Source of the DNA: JBBDYH01 sp040901795 | GTDB lineage: Bacteria > Planctomycetota > Planctomycetia > Pirellulales > JALHPA01 | Assembly (NCBI GenBank): GCA_040901795.1 | Contig: JBBDYH010000148.1 | Location: forward strand, 1-64,000 | Length of the DNA stretch: 64,000 bases | Reading direction: 5' to 3' | In this document: piece by piece, positions 7,452-17,018 of the stretch | Layout: the number at the start of each line of letters is the position of its first letter | Numbering within the stretch: the stretch's first letter is position 1 | Position numbers and translations under genes: made by a program | Notes under the pieces: model-generated | The model's input: only the letters and a program-made list of their open reading frames with translations | Database searches by the model: none | Told to the model about the DNA's origin: nothing

Positions 7452-8768
7452 ATGGATTCTCTCAAACAAGCAATTGCCGACAAAAAGGCGCTCGTCGGCG
7501 TGGTGGGCCTGGGTTACGTCGGCTTGCCCTTGATCCGCGCCTTTGTGGCCGCCGGATATCGCACCCAGGGCTACGACATCGACCAGTCGAAGGTCCAGCG
7601 GCTGCTGGCCGGCGAGAGCTACATCGGTCACATCCCGTCTCCCTGGATTGCCGACTGCATCGCCAGCCGCCGCTTTGAGCCGACGGCCGACATGCAGCGC
7701 CTCGGCGAAGCCGACGCGCTGTTGATTTGCGTGCCGACGCCGCTCAGCGAGAGCCGCGATCCGGATTTGTCCTACGTCGAATCCACGGCGCGCATGATTG
7801 CCGCCGTGCTGCGGCCGGGGCAGCTCATTGTGCTGGAAAGCACGACTTATCCCGGTACGACCCGCGACGTGGTGCTGCCGATCCTGGAACAGTCGGGCTT
7901 GAAGGCAGGCCGGGATTTCTTTTTAGCCTACAGCCCCGAGCGCGAAGATCCGGGCAATGCCGACTACACCGCCAGCGGCATCCCCAAGGTCGTCGGCGGC
8001 ATCGACGCGCCCAGCCTGGAATTGGCGCTGGCTTTGTACTCGCAGGCGGTCGTCACGACCGTGCCTGTGTCGAGCTGCGAGGTCGCCGAAGCATGCAAGA
8101 TCGTCGAGAACACGTATCGTTCCGTCAACATCGCAATGGTCAACGAGCTGAAGGTGCTCTTCGACCGGATGCAGATCGACGTCTGGGAAGTGATCGACGC
8201 CGCCAAAACCAAGCCGTTCGGGTTTCAAGCGTTCTACCCCGGCCCCGGGCTCGGCGGGCACTGCATCCCGATCGACCCCTTTTACTTGAGCTGGGTGGCC
8301 CGCAAGCTGGAAACGCCCACCCGCTTCATCGAGCTGGCCGGCGAAATCAATCACAGCATGCCGCACTACGTGGTCGAGCGGCTCAGCGAAGCCCTCAACG
8401 ACGTCGGCAAACCGGTCCGCGGCAGCCGGATTGGGATCCTCGGCGTCGCCTATAAAAAGGACGTCGACGACCCGCGCGAAAGCCCGTCGTTTAAGCTGAT
8501 GGAATTGCTGCAAGCCCGGGGCGCGATCATCAGCTACAACGATCCGCACATCCCCACGCTGCCCTCGATGCGGCACTACCAGGTGCCGCGGCTGGCCAGC
8601 GAACCGCTCACGCCCGAGTACCTGGCCTCGTTGGACTGCGTGCTCATCGCCACCGATCACACGGCCTACGACTACGCCACCATCGTGAAATTCGCCCGCC
8701 TCGTGGTCGACACCCGCAACGCCACAAGAAACGTCACCCACGGCCGCGAAAAGATCTACAAAGCCTGA
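7452..8768 (+). CDS. wbpA: UDP-N-acetylhexosamine 6-dehydrogenase, WbpA type
   Basis: A 438-residue NAD-dependent enzyme of the UDP-glucose/GDP-mannose dehydrogenase family. It oxidises C6 of a UDP-HexNAc to a uronic acid. The NAD-binding motif GVVGLGYVG is at residues 16-24. The central domain follows EREDPGN, and the catalytic cysteine is in GGHCIPIDPFYLSW near residue 272. The C-terminal domain with ILGVAYKKDVDDPRESPS binds UDP-sugar. The N-terminal pattern matches WbpA/TviB enzymes more than UDP-glucose dehydrogenase. Together with wecB it would give UDP-GlcNAcA or UDP-ManNAcA. Which substrate is used cannot be told from sequence alone. Confidence 0.9.
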   Translation: MDSLKQAIADKKALVGVVGLGYVGLPLIRAFVAAGYRTQGYDIDQSKVQRLLAGESYIGHIPSPWIADCIASRRFEPTADMQRLGEADALLICVPTPLSESRDPDLSYVESTARMIAAVLRPGQLIVLESTTYPGTTRDVVLPILEQSGLKAGRDFFLAYSPEREDPGNADYTASGIPKVVGGIDAPSLELALALYSQAVVTTVPVSSCEVAEACKIVENTYRSVNIAMVNELKVLFDRMQIDVWEVIDAAKTKPFGFQAFYPGPGLGGHCIPIDPFYLSWVARKLETPTRFIELAGEINHSMPHYVVERLSEALNDVGKPVRGSRIGILGVAYKKDVDDPRESPSFKLMELLQARGAIISYNDPHIPTLPSMRHYQVPRLASEPLTPEYLASLDCVLIATDHTAYDYATIVKFARLVVDTRNATRNVTHGREKIYKA

Positions 8769-8772
8769 CGCC

Positions 8773-8814
8773 GCTGCTTTTGGGCAGCCGCGTGAGCCCT
8801 CCTTTGGGCGGCTG
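8773..8814. terminator. Possible bidirectional terminator hairpins
   Basis: Between two converging genes there are nested inverted repeats: GCTGC/GCAGC (8773-8777 and 8784-8788) and CAGCCGC/GCGGCTG (8785-8791 and 8808-8814). Only a TTTT in the first loop is present, not a clear T tract. Confidence 0.3.
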
Positions 8815-8860
8815 GCCACCAGCCTCATCGCCCTCGTCGCTGTCGGCCAGCCTGATCGTG

Positions 8861-9739
8861 CTAATCGAACAGTTCAAAACCGCGAATCCTGACGTTGCCA
8901 GAGAGGCTGTTGCCCTGATCGATCAACCGGTCGGCGTTGCCTGGCCCGCCGTCCAGATCGGTCTGGAACCGCACCCGGTTGGCGCGGACGGTGAGCGGGA
9001 TCCATATTTCCACGATCCCGGCGCGCCGAGACCGGAGTCGGGCTTATGAGCCTCGACGAATAAGATCGCCTCCGGATTGTTTCCCACGACAAAGGCGAAG
9101 GCCCCGCCGTCAATTAGCCCGCTTGCCGGGTCCGAATACCGATAAACCTCGGTCGGCAGGAGGCGCAATTCGTAGCGCTGACCCCGCCGTATCTCGCTGG
9201 CGCTCAGACTGCGGGCAAATTGTTTCATTTGCCGCAGCCGGCCTGCCTCGGTCTTGGCGGGAGGCACGATATCCGGAACACGCATTAGCTTGAAATCGGT
9301 CTCTCGCGGCGACCAGCGGCCGTGCCCGGCGACCTCGGCTGACAACCGCACGTCGCTCGTCGCAACTACGTCATGTCCCCAAACGCCACTGTCACGGCCT
9401 TCAGAACGAAACTCGGCCATGATCACCCGCCGACCGGCAACGGCCCATGCCCAGACCGAACCGTGCAAGTACGTTCGGGATGGATCGCTAAACCGAAAGA
9501 GCGGCTTAGGGATCAGCTTTGCCTCTTTACTCTGCTCGCCTTCGCCCACCGTGACGTTGATGGTGTCGGCGAGCCTTCTCATTTCAGCAAGCCGCCGCTT
9601 GTTGATGCGTTCCTGTGAATCGTCCACTTCTTCTGCGTCCGACTTCGGCTCTTGGCCAAAAACAACATGAGCGCCGAAAATCGCCGCAGAAACACCAAGC
9701 AGCCGCTATCAACCAACCCGCGACTGATACAGTTTTCAT
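8861..9739 (-). pseudogene. Frameshifted exported protein of unknown function
   Basis: The gene can be rebuilt on the minus strand from an ATG at 9739. A signal-peptide-like start (MKTVSVAGWLIAAA) breaks near 9690 and continues in another frame as GVSAAIFGAHVVFGQEPKSD. It then reads intact for about 220 residues and breaks again near 9016, inside GLGAPG. The other frame then gives IVEIWIPLTVRANRVRF and ends LSGNVRIRGFELFD with a stop at 8861. Both joins give smooth protein, so the breaks are single-base indels, not recombination. The function is not recognised. Either the gene is recently dead or the assembly has two indels. Confidence 0.65.
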
Positions 9740-9807
9740 TTATTCGCTTGTCTTCTTTAAGGAATTGGCGTCCGGACGACCCAAATCAGAAACCCGGCGC
9801 GACAACC

Positions 9808-11688
9808 TTATTCCACCGTCACGCTCTTCGCCAGATTCCGGGGTTTGTCTACATCGCAGCCGCGGAGGACGGCGATGTGATAGGCCAGGAGCTGTAGTGG
9901 AATCACCGTGACGATCGGCTGCAAGAAGTCGTCGACGGTGGGGACGGTGATCACGTCGTCGGCCAACTCCGCCACGCGCGTATCGCCTTCGCAAATCACC
10001 GCGATCACCGGCCCGCCGCGGGCTTTGATCTCTTCCAGGTTTGACATCACCTTGTCGTAGACCAGACCCTGCGGGATGACGAACACGCTGGGCGTGTTCT
10101 CATCCACGAGCGCGATCGGGCCGTGCTTCATCTCGGCGGCCGGGTAGCCTTCAGCGTGCAGGTAGCTGATCTCCTTGAGCTTGAGCGCACCCTCCAGGGC
10201 CACCGGGAAATTGTACTGCCGGCCCAGGTAGAGGAAGTTGCGACAGTCGTAATACTTCTGCGCGATCCGTCGCACCTCGTCATTGCACTCCAGAGCGCGG
10301 GCGACCTTGTCGGGAAGCTGACGAATTTGCTCGATGATTCGCAGCCCGGCGCCGTAGCTCAGATGCCTCAACCGGCCGAGGTACAGGGCCAACATCGTCA
10401 GCGTAAGGCACTGCGACGTGAACGCCTTGGTCGAAGCCACGCCGATCTCGGGACCCGCGTGCAAGTAAATGCCGCCGTCGGCCTCCTGGGCAATCGAGCT
10501 CCCGACCGTGTTGCAAATGGCCAAGGTCGGATGTCCTTTGCGCTTCATTTCGCGCAGCGCCGCCAGCGTGTCGGCGGTTTCGCCGCTCTGCGTGATCGCG
10601 AACAACAGCGTGTCGTGATCGAGCGGCGGATTGCGGTAGCGCAGCTCGCTGGCATAGTCGACTTCCACCGGGATGCGGGCGAACTCCTCGATCAGGTACT
10701 CGCCCACCAGCGCCGCGTGCCAGCTTGTGCCGCAGGCGGTGAGCACGATGCGGTTGATGCTGCGAAGCTGCTGCGGCGTGAGGTTCAATCCGCCGAACAC
10801 CGCGGTTGCTTCCTCCGGGCTGAGCCGCCCGCGCATCGCGTTCTGCAACGTCTCGGGCTGCTCGCAGATCTCCTTGAGCATGTAGTGCGGATAGCCGTTG
10901 AGCTGCACCTGGGCGCCGTCGATCTCCAGCAGCCGTACGTTGTGCTTGATATGACCTTGATCGCGGTGGATCACGCGGAGCGAATCCGCGGTTACCACGG
11001 CGATCTGATGGTCAGCGAGGTAGACGATCTGGTCGGTATAGCCGACCAGCGGCGAGGCGTCGCTGGCGATAAAGTGTTCACCTTCGCCGACGCCGATCAC
11101 TAGCGGGCTTCCCAATCGAGCCGCAATCATCACGTCGGGAAACTGGCGGACGAGGATCGCCAGGCCGTATGTTCCTTGCAACTGAGCCAGCGCCATCGCG
11201 ACGGCCTCGATCAACTGATTGACCGGGTCGGCGGCGCCGTTGCCAGAGGCGGGAGACACTTCGCGGACGCGTTGCAGCGAACTGGCCAGCAAGTGGGCAA
11301 TGATCTCGCTGTCGGTCGCCGACCGGAAAACGTAGCCCTCGGCCTCCAGCCGCGTCTTGAGCTGGCGGAAGTTTTCGATGACGCCGTTGTGCGCGATCGC
11401 CACCTCGAAGTCGCCGCCAAGATGCGGGTGCGCGTTCTCGTCGGTTGGGGCCCCGTGGGTTGCCCAGCGCGTGTGACCAATTCCGACCTGCCCGGGTGTT
11501 GGGGTTTCGTCGAGTCGTTGTTCCAGCGTGTCGATTCGGCCGGCGGTCTTGCAAACCGCGAACCGGCCGTCGGGGGCGACGGTGGCGATGCCCGAGCTAT
11601 CGTAGCCGCGGTATTCCAGCCGCCGCAGGCCTTGCAGCAAAAAGTCCACCGCTCTGCGCGGGCCGACGTATCCGACGATTCCACACAT
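9808..11688 (-). CDS. glmS: Glutamine-fructose-6-phosphate aminotransferase (isomerising)
   Basis: Makes glucosamine-6-phosphate from fructose-6-phosphate and glutamine, the first step to UDP-GlcNAc. The 626-residue length is typical. The start is fixed by MCGIVGYVG, where Cys2 becomes the N-terminal glutaminase nucleophile. HTRWATHG (about residue 72) and NGVIEN belong to the glutaminase domain. Two SIS sugar-isomerase domains follow, with TACGTSWHA and SQSGETADT in the first. The usual C-terminal tail ends KPRNLAKSVTVE. It supplies the precursor used by WecB 2.5 kb away. No glmS ribozyme pattern was recognised in the 5' region, though one cannot be excluded by eye. Confidence 0.97.
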   Translation of the reverse strand: MCGIVGYVGPRRAVDFLLQGLRRLEYRGYDSSGIATVAPDGRFAVCKTAGRIDTLEQRLDETPTPGQVGIGHTRWATHGAPTDENAHPHLGGDFEVAIAHNGVIENFRQLKTRLEAEGYVFRSATDSEIIAHLLASSLQRVREVSPASGNGAADPVNQLIEAVAMALAQLQGTYGLAILVRQFPDVMIAARLGSPLVIGVGEGEHFIASDASPLVGYTDQIVYLADHQIAVVTADSLRVIHRDQGHIKHNVRLLEIDGAQVQLNGYPHYMLKEICEQPETLQNAMRGRLSPEEATAVFGGLNLTPQQLRSINRIVLTACGTSWHAALVGEYLIEEFARIPVEVDYASELRYRNPPLDHDTLLFAITQSGETADTLAALREMKRKGHPTLAICNTVGSSIAQEADGGIYLHAGPEIGVASTKAFTSQCLTLTMLALYLGRLRHLSYGAGLRIIEQIRQLPDKVARALECNDEVRRIAQKYYDCRNFLYLGRQYNFPVALEGALKLKEISYLHAEGYPAAEMKHGPIALVDENTPSVFVIPQGLVYDKVMSNLEEIKARGGPVIAVICEGDTRVAELADDVITVPTVDDFLQPIVTVIPLQLLAYHIAVLRGCDVDKPRNLAKSVTVE

Positions 11689-11862
11689 TGGACAGTCCTT
11701 GGTTCCTCGCGTTTTGCGCTATTCGTTAGAAGAGGTCCCGCTTAAACTCGGCGCTGCAGATCAACGGTTGTTCAAGATGAGCGGCTTCAAAACAGCTAGC
11801 CGAATGGCGGTCCGATAGCAAGCAGTATGTTCGAAGGAATACCGACCGCAAGGGGGCTGTCC

Positions 11863-13224
11863 TTACCGCCCAACTCCGTGTCGGCACAGCAATTCGTCAA
11901 CTTTGTCGTAACCTGATGGAACACTAATCTCCTGAACCGAGGCCCCCGCGTCAAGCAGTGCCTGTACCGATTCGGGGGATCGTCTGTCCGTCCAGAACGA
12001 GTCCACACAGGCGCGTATAGCAAGCGCTAACGGTGTCCGGCCTTTGCCATCCGGCAGGTCGATGGGCGCGCCCCGCTGAATCAGGAATTGAACGGTCGCA
12101 TGCCGTGCTCGCCAGGCCGCAACATGCAACGCCGTACTGTTCTCTGCGACATCCCAATAACCATCCCCGTCGGTAAATACTCCGGCAATGTCCACGCCGA
12201 GGTCGAGCAACAGTCGAACGCCCTCCGTGTTCCCAACGCCCGCAAATTCCGCGAGCAGCTTGCCGCCCATTTCGATGACTTCGCTAGCAAGTTGGGGTTC
12301 TCTCTCAACGATGGATCGGACCCTGTCTGCATCTCCGCTTGCGCAGGCGGCGATCAATCGATCTACTCCGCTTAGCTCGATTGGAATGCCGCGCCGAGCT
12401 AACAGTGCGAGCACGTCACCCCTTCCACGTCGCGCCGCGATCGCGACAGTCGACCGGCCCTCCCGAGGGCTTTGTAGCCCTGGGTCCGCGCCGTGGTTCA
12501 GCAGCAACTCGATGTGGGCCAGCGCGTTGTCGCGGCGCACGGCCTGGTGAAGCGCCGTGAGCTGCCAATGCGTCATCCGATTGGGATCGGCGCGGTGCTC
12601 CAGCAGCAACTTGATGCCCTCGTAATCGTGCCAGTCGGCCTTGCGAAGCAGCATCGTGGCAAGGCTATCCTCGGTAAGTCTTCCACTCTCAAGGAGGATC
12701 TGGATCACGGCGTTGTCGCTGGTTTCCGGGGCGTGATAAGGCGTTTCCCCGTCATTCGGATCGGCGCCGCGTTCGAGCAACAACCGTGTCAGCTCCGGGT
12801 GATGGGCGACACCCGCGGCGCCATATAGCGCGCTTTCCCACTGCGGTTCAGGCTCGTGGTTCGGCTCAAACCATCCTGTATTCGGGCTGGCTCCGGCATC
12901 GAGCAGAGCCGTCGCGGCACGAACGAAGGCGTCCGACCGCCCGCGATCAATCCGCAGGTACCGCGAGAAACAAAGGTACGTGAGCGCATCCCAGTCGTAT
13001 GGACCGCCCTTTTCCGTTGCACTCGCACGATCAAGGCGGATGAAGTGACCCACCGCGGCATCGTCACCGAGAATGGCCGCCGTATAGATGTTGCTCGTGG
13101 CGACTTCCGGATGCGCAAGCCGGATCGCCTCTGCGCGCTCAAGATTTCCGGAACCGTGACCGCTATCGAGCGGAACGCAAGCTGCCTTGATAAACTCCGA
13201 CAATGGGTCTCTCTGGGTATTCAC
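11863..13224 (-). CDS. Ankyrin-repeat protein
   Basis: A 453-residue protein made almost wholly of ankyrin repeats. Examples are ELTRLLLERGADPNDGET (near 145), IKLLLEHRADPN (near 205), HIELLLNHGADPG (near 240), ALHVAAWRARHATVQFLIQRG (near 370) and SVQALLDAGASVQ near the end. No signal peptide or transmembrane segment is visible, so it is probably cytoplasmic and acts by binding another protein. No enzyme domain is attached. It stands alone between glmS and a decayed region, so the partner is unknown. Confidence 0.85.
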   Translation of the reverse strand: MNTQRDPLSEFIKAACVPLDSGHGSGNLERAEAIRLAHPEVATSNIYTAAILGDDAAVGHFIRLDRASATEKGGPYDWDALTYLCFSRYLRIDRGRSDAFVRAATALLDAGASPNTGWFEPNHEPEPQWESALYGAAGVAHHPELTRLLLERGADPNDGETPYHAPETSDNAVIQILLESGRLTEDSLATMLLRKADWHDYEGIKLLLEHRADPNRMTHWQLTALHQAVRRDNALAHIELLLNHGADPGLQSPREGRSTVAIAARRGRGDVLALLARRGIPIELSGVDRLIAACASGDADRVRSIVEREPQLASEVIEMGGKLLAEFAGVGNTEGVRLLLDLGVDIAGVFTDGDGYWDVAENSTALHVAAWRARHATVQFLIQRGAPIDLPDGKGRTPLALAIRACVDSFWTDRRSPESVQALLDAGASVQEISVPSGYDKVDELLCRHGVGR

Positions 13225-13304
13225 GCCTGACTCGGAAATCGTAGTGGCAGTATTGCCAGTCGTTTCCGATCGATGCTATCTGAACCTGGCAGCTCACGCA
13301 AACT

Positions 13305-13529
13305 TCAACGCGACTTGTTTTTGTTCTCGGATTGACGGCCGGTGCCATCCCGCAACACACTGGTGAGGTTTCGGAAGCCGCGAGTGGCATCCCAGACAAA
13401 TGGCTCGACATCGCCGTTACCTACACCACCCCAGCCGATAGCGATCGAGCCATCGCCTGAAACGCCCCGCATGATAGTGCTAGTCCAATTTGGAAAGGTT
13501 CCGAGACTGACCCAACTAAATAGGTCCAC
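13305..13529 (-). pseudogene. Fragment of HAF-repeat exported protein
   Basis: Seventy-four residues with LGTFPNWTSTIMRGVSGDG, then PFVWDATRGFRNL, fit the HAF-type repeat found in exported planctomycete and proteobacterial proteins. No start, signal peptide or further repeats are attached, and the frame ends in lysine/asparagine-rich unrelated sequence. It is a remnant. Confidence 0.5.
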
Positions 13530-13654
13530 AAAAAAGGGATAGTGGCTCAGGCTGCGATGGCTTGCGGGTAAATTGACGTTTCGATGGCAAAGGCGTCCTT
13601 ATATCCGAACCAATCGAAGACCAGTTCGACCAGTTCGTCAATCAACCGGCAGCG

Positions 13655-14600
13655 ATGGTTGCGGGTGATTTCTTCGTGGAGATGCCACCACACAACTATG
13701 GCGGAGACGGTTCGCCAGCAGGCCAGGGGCCCTTCGCGGGGCCGATCGACTCTTTGCAGATCGCGGCGGCAACCGACATGACCGCCCCTGGCGTTGGCAT
13801 TGCCTATGAACAGTTCCGGCAACGTCACTTGAACTCACTCGGCCAGCTCGCGTTTCATGCCCGGCTCACGGATTTTCGCAACGGGATTTGGTCGGGTGCG
13901 CCCGACAATCTGGCGGTGGTGGCTTTAACCGGCAGTGAAGCGCCCGGCGCTAATGGCGCAAACTTTGGCGGCATGCATCCGTTTGTCTTCGACGATCTTC
14001 AGTTCAATGACCAAGGCCAAACCGGGTTCACCGCCATGGTGTTGGGAGCGGGAGTGACCCCGGACAACAACTCCGGGCTGTGGCTGGGGCCGCCCGGCCA
14101 ATTGCAGATCATCGCGCGGGAAGGAGATCTGGCGCCCCGACTGGCGGACGGTATTAGTTACTCGGACTTGCAGTCGTTTGCCGAGGTTGCGCTCAACAAT
14201 GCCGGGCAGATGGGCGTTTTTGGCCTCGCTCACCGGTCCGGGCGTGACCAGCGCCAACGATTTGACGCTCTGGGCCTGATTCGACGACCAGCTTTGCCTG
14301 GTGCTTCGCGAAGGCGATCTTTTCGACGTCGGCGAGGTTTCGCCGCGAACGGTCGTAGACATCGACTTCACGCCCGGGTTCAGCTTAAGGGAGGGATTTC
14401 AATCCGGTTTCAACGACCGCGGCCAGCTCGCCGTTCATTTGGACTTCCTCGGCAATACCGAGGGCGTTTTTGTGGTAACGATTCCAGGGCCGTCCGCGAC
14501 CATGCTGCTGCTGATTGGATGCGCGGCGGCTTGCGGGCTGTATTTTTGCCGCGGGTCAATTCTCGCGGCCAGGCCAGGGCGATTCTCGCCACGTGGGTAG
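13655..14600 (+). pseudogene. Broken NxxGxxAF-repeat protein with PEP-CTERM-like tail
   Basis: Repeats of the NxxGxxAF type are visible: NSLGQLAFHARL, NDQGQTGFTAMV, NNAGQMGVFG and NDRGQLAVHLDF, with EGDLAP-like segments between. The frame changes near 14222, where LTGPGVTSANDLTLWA continues one frame over. An in-frame TGA occurs at 14277-14279. The C-terminus IPGPSATMLLLIGCAAACGLY with following arginines resembles a PEP-CTERM sorting signal, used to attach exported proteins to the surface. No signal peptide or clear start is present at the 5' end. The frame break, stop and missing N-terminus all point to a dead gene. Confidence 0.65.
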
Positions 14601-14802
14601 AAGCAGCCGAAGAACAAGGTTAAGGCACGTGCTTGCGTCCCGGCCTGTCGGCAGTTAATATGTCCCTTGCGGCTCCGGTTTGCGTGGCGCGGTCCTGCCC
14701 CACTGCGCTTGCATCTGGAGCCGCTTTTTTTGCGCGCTGGGCGATGCTATGTTGGGTGCGCTTTCACCCACATCTGGCCGTGCATTTTCACAGGGGACCG
14801 CC

Positions 14803-15780
14803 ATGTATCGCCGCCGATTCGTCCTTGCCGCCACGTTCTTGTTCGCAGTTGCCCTGCCGGTCTCGGAGTCGGCCGCGCAAAAGGAAGCAACGAAGGTCAC
14901 GCGATTCGCACGTTTCCACGCCGGCAGAACGATCGCCTATGGAATCGTGGAAGGAGATCAGATCCGCGAGCTCGACGGCGATCTTTTCGGCAAGTGGCAA
15001 CCGACCGAGCGGACGTATCCGCTGTCGAATGTCAAACTCCTGATTCCATCCGCCCGGCCGACGCAGGTGCTGGCACTGGCCGGAAACTACAGGAGCCATC
15101 TCGGCGGCGACAACCGCGTGACCACTACGACTCGGATCACGAAGGACACGGTCAACACCACGACGGGGGCAACTGCCCAGGAAACCACAGTCACTACCGA
15201 GACGGCGGAGCCGGGACAAGTGCCGACAAAGTTTCAAATCCCGCAGGTGTTCTTTAAGAGTCCGTCGTGCCTGATCGCCACCGGCGAGGATATCGTCATT
15301 CCGCCGGGCACCAAGGAGGTGCATTACGAGGCTGAAGTGGTGGTCGTCATGGGACGCCGCGCCAAGGACGTCGGCGTCGAAGAAGCGCGAGAGTGCATTT
15401 TCGGCCTCACCTGCGGAAACGACGTCAGCGCGCGCGATTGGCAGGACAACGACGTGCAATGGTGGCGCGCGAAGGGAAGCGACACGTTTGGTCCTACCGG
15501 GCCGTTTATCGTCTCGGGGCTGAATTACGATGACCTGCGGCTGCGGCTGCGGCACAACGGCAAGGTGGTTCAAGACGAAAGCACAAGTCAATTCATCCAC
15601 GACATACCGAAAGTGGTCAGCGTTATCAGCCGGCACGTGACGCTGAACCCAGGCGATTTGATCTTCATGGGCACGCCCGGCCAAACCGGGCCGATCAAGC
15701 CCGGGGACAAGGTTGAAGTCGAACTGGAAGGCGTCGGCACGTTGGTCAACGGTGTGGCGGCCGCCAAGAGCGGACCATAG
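14803..15780 (+). CDS. Exported fumarylacetoacetate-hydrolase family protein
   Basis: A 325-residue protein starting at the ATG at 14803, with AGGGG six bases upstream. A longer frame upstream is not needed. A signal peptide is seen (MYRRRFVLAATFLFAVALPV, cleavage near SAAQ), unusual for this normally cytoplasmic family. The FAH fold is clear: metal-binding HYEAEVVVVMG, GNDVSARDWQ, KGSDTFGPTGPF, and the C-terminal GDLIFMGTPGQTGP. FAH enzymes hydrolyse or decarboxylate 2,4-diketo acids using a divalent metal. Between residues 105 and 150 there is a threonine-rich insertion (TTTTRITKD, TTTGATAQ) not typical of the family. The substrate is unknown. It converges with the Gfo/Idh/MocA gene at 15824. 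Confidence 0.8.
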   Translation: MYRRRFVLAATFLFAVALPVSESAAQKEATKVTRFARFHAGRTIAYGIVEGDQIRELDGDLFGKWQPTERTYPLSNVKLLIPSARPTQVLALAGNYRSHLGGDNRVTTTTRITKDTVNTTTGATAQETTVTTETAEPGQVPTKFQIPQVFFKSPSCLIATGEDIVIPPGTKEVHYEAEVVVVMGRRAKDVGVEEARECIFGLTCGNDVSARDWQDNDVQWWRAKGSDTFGPTGPFIVSGLNYDDLRLRLRHNGKVVQDESTSQFIHDIPKVVSVISRHVTLNPGDLIFMGTPGQTGPIKPGDKVEVELEGVGTLVNGVAAAKSGP

Positions 15781-15823
15781 CCGTGTGCCTGCATCATATG
15801 CGATGATCGTCCATCGACGAGCG

Positions 15824-16930
15824 TCACTTGGCAAGCGCGCTGACTTCCCCCGGCGTGACCGGCCGTCCCGTATCCGCGCTGCGCACCGCCGCGAAGCACA
15901 TCGCCAGCGAATTCAGATTGTCGCGCGCGTTGTTAAGCGGCTGCCGGTTGTCCTCGATGGCCGAGAGCAGTTCGGCCATCGTCCCTTGAAAGCCTTCGAC
16001 GAACCAGGTGCCTTCCAGCTTCGGCGAGAACCACCCGTCGGTCGAATAAAACGTCACCTGCTGGTCGGAGAGCGATGGGCCGACGCTGCGCGCGGTCGCC
16101 GTGGTGCCCACGATCGTCGTCCGGTCTTCGGCGCCAAACCTGGCGTCGCCATCGAAGATGAGCGATGCCTGCGCGTCATCGTACTCGACGAGCGCCTGCG
16201 CTAGGAGCGGGGGTGTGGCGGTCTGCATCGCCGAGCGCGTGACACCCGCATAGACGCGCCGCGCTGTCTTGCCGCCGAACACGCTGGCCGTGAAGTCGAA
16301 CCAGTGGATGGCGAAGTCATACAGGATGATGTGATGGATTCTGTCGAACGCCAGCTCCTTGATCCAGTTGTGGTCCCATTGGATCGCAATTCGAACCGTG
16401 AGCGGCGTGCCGAACAGGCCGGCCCGCGACGCTTCTCGGAGGTAGCTCATATGCGGCGCCCAGCGTCCGTTTTGGTTGACGGCCAGCCGCACGCCGCGCT
16501 CGTCGGCCAGGTCGCAGAGTCGCCGGCCCAGGTCAAGATCGATCACGAACGGTTTTTGACTGAGCACGTGCTTGCCCGCACGTAGCGCCTGCTCGATCAT
16601 TGGGGCGCGATGCTCGGGGTGCGGCACCAGGTCGAGCACCTCGATGTCATCGCGTTTCAACAGCGCCGCATAGTTGGTAAAAACCTCGGCCTCCGGAAAA
16701 AACTCCTTCTGCCGCGCACAGGCCGTCTCGGCGTTGCGGCTGCAGAGCGCCGCCACCTGGAAACCGGCCTTCTGATAGGCGGCGAGGTGCGTGGCCCCGA
16801 TTCCGCCGCAGCCGACCAGGCCAATCTGGGGCCGATACCGTCGGGGCATCGGGGGCTGGTAAGGCAATTCGGGAGCATCGATCTGGCGATTCACTTCCCG
16901 CGGGTCGAGGGCGTAGTTGGGTTCGCTCAT
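15824..16930 (-). CDS. Gfo/Idh/MocA family oxidoreductase
   Basis: A 368-residue NAD(P)-dependent sugar or inositol dehydrogenase-like protein. The Rossmann motif GLVGCGGIGATHL begins near residue 37, after a 35-residue extension. The conserved SQKPFVIDLD (EKP-loop variant with Gln in place of Glu) is near residue 125, and the C-terminal alpha/beta domain follows, with IILYDFAIHWFDF carrying the catalytic-region His. The substrate cannot be predicted. No signal peptide. It is the last gene of a minus-strand series reaching back to 26262. It is separated from the GYD gene by an octanucleotide repeat. Confidence 0.85.
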   Translation of the reverse strand: MSEPNYALDPREVNRQIDAPELPYQPPMPRRYRPQIGLVGCGGIGATHLAAYQKAGFQVAALCSRNAETACARQKEFFPEAEVFTNYAALLKRDDIEVLDLVPHPEHRAPMIEQALRAGKHVLSQKPFVIDLDLGRRLCDLADERGVRLAVNQNGRWAPHMSYLREASRAGLFGTPLTVRIAIQWDHNWIKELAFDRIHHIILYDFAIHWFDFTASVFGGKTARRVYAGVTRSAMQTATPPLLAQALVEYDDAQASLIFDGDARFGAEDRTTIVGTTATARSVGPSLSDQQVTFYSTDGWFSPKLEGTWFVEGFQGTMAELLSAIEDNRQPLNNARDNLNSLAMCFAAVRSADTGRPVTPGEVSALAK

Positions 16931-16935
16931 AGCGG

Positions 16936-16998
16936 AGGGAGACGAGGAGACAAGGAGACTGGGAGACTGGGAGACTGGGAGACTGGGAGACTGGGAGA
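16936..16998. repeat. Octanucleotide tandem repeat (GGGAGACT)n
   Basis: About five near-perfect copies of GGGAGACT, preceded by variants (GAGGAGAC, AAGGAGACT). It fills the junction between the oxidoreductase start (16930) and the GYD gene end (17019). A second tract of the same unit lies at 20616-20681. Confidence 0.9.
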
Positions 16999-17018
16999 GC
17001 CGACCCCGATCTGCCGTC

